A stretch of 64,000 bases of DNA from CAIQPV01 sp963719855 (GTDB taxonomy: Bacteria; Pseudomonadota; Gammaproteobacteria; Burkholderiales; Gallionellaceae), in assembly GCA_963719855.1 (NCBI GenBank), contig CAVRDK010000004.1, positions 1,426,001-1,490,000 of the forward strand. The letters run 5' to 3'. Below the pieces are notes generated by a model, which worked only from the letters and a program-made list of their open reading frames with translations, ran no database searches and was not told where the DNA came from. The first letter of the stretch is position 1. Every line of letters starts with the position of its first letter. The translations under genes and the position numbers were made by a program. Below are positions 63,793-64,000 of this stretch, in pieces.

Positions 63793-64000
63793 TCAGCCAA
63801 GGCGGTGAGCCGTCCTGCGGGTCTGGGAGACCTCGCGGAACGTCCCGCCTTCGTGTATCGAGCCGCCCGCGAAATGCACGAACACGTCATCCATGGTCGC
63901 GTCCGCCCCAAGCCCAGCGCGCAACTCGGCTGGCTTGCCGACCACGCTTACTCGTCCCGCATGCAGAATCGCCAGCGTGTCACAAAGCGCCTCGGCTTCT
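63793..64000 (-). CDS. ABC transporter ATPase, C-terminal part (runs off window)
   Basis: The last 68 codons of an ATP-binding subunit, cut by the window edge. EAEALCDTLAILHAGRVSVV corresponds to the D-loop/H-loop aftermath seen in DrrA/NodI-type ATPases (normally MEEAexLCDRIAIIdhGri). A C-terminal domain follows, with DATMDDVFVHFAGGS. It precedes the permease on the same strand, probably in one operon. Confidence 0.85.
   Translation of the reverse strand, partial: EAEALCDTLAILHAGRVSVVGKPAELRAGLGADATMDDVFVHFAGGSIHEGGTFREVSQTRRTAHRLG

Overview
The window is chromosomal DNA from a betaproteobacterium. The gene orders lepA-lepB-DUF4845-rnc-era-recO, pyrG-kdsA-eno-ftsB and rpsP-rimM-trmD-rplS are typical of that class. 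The mix of bacteriohemerythrin, 2-oxoacid:acceptor oxidoreductase and several iron-sulfur/flavin redox subunits would suit Nitrosomonadales, perhaps Gallionellaceae; this lineage call is an inference from gene content, with no 16S rRNA in view.

Layout. 0-3.4 kb: small hypothetical genes and an RpfG-type HD-GYP response regulator. 3.9-9.3 kb: translation, secretion and RNA-processing genes (lepA, lepB, DUF4845, rnc, era, recO), the last three chained by ATGA overlaps. 9.4-14.2 kb: tRNA-Val(CAC), pyrG, a duplicated kdsA start, kdsA, eno, ftsB, tRNA-Lys(CTT). 14.3-22.1 kb: an accessory region right after tRNA-Lys with a one-protein restriction-modification enzyme, RhuM, toxin-antitoxin-like genes, gene remnants (one a umuD fragment), a G-rich repeat family, a candidate sRNA and a bacteriohemerythrin. 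22.2-29.3 kb: a surface-polysaccharide type cluster (UDP-sugar dehydrogenase, acetolactate-synthase-like TPP enzyme, unusual glycosyltransferase, frameshifted CapK-type ligase, low-molecular-weight tyrosine phosphatase).

29.9-36.0 kb: the most interesting block, a tightly packed operon of a 2-oxoacid:acceptor oxidoreductase (gamma/alpha split by a frameshift, then beta), an iron-sulfur protein with one [2Fe-2S] and two [4Fe-4S] motifs, a fumarate-reductase-like flavoprotein with a non-standard flavin site, and a NuoF-like NADH/FMN subunit. The inferred role is electron exchange between NAD(H), fumarate/succinate and 2-oxoacid/CoA chemistry, as in a reductive or branched TCA cycle. 36.1-41.2 kb: a decayed type II restriction-modification island (C5 methylase, HTH controller, endonuclease gene split by an IS5-like element that is itself frameshifted) and a long dCTP deaminase. 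41.5-48.5 kb: a two-partner secretion locus with a TpsA adhesin carrying five near-identical 237-bp repeats and two compensating frameshifts, a TpsB with a duplicated POTRA unit, and an outer-membrane barrel protein.

48.9-64 kb: tRNA-Cys, a TniQ fragment, a purine-salvage phosphorylase, peptide deformylase, a K+ channel, aconitase A, a rhodanese, a methyltransferase, a GldG-like protein, an ISAzo13-family element with a 15-bp inverted repeat, a small Ala/Pro lipoprotein, the rpsP-rimM-trmD-rplS operon and an ABC exporter running off the window end. Six genes show frameshifts or interruption (capK-like, korCA, IS5 transposase, endonuclease, tpsA, tniQ). That many may mean real decay or residual assembly indels, and re-reading the positions given below would tell which.
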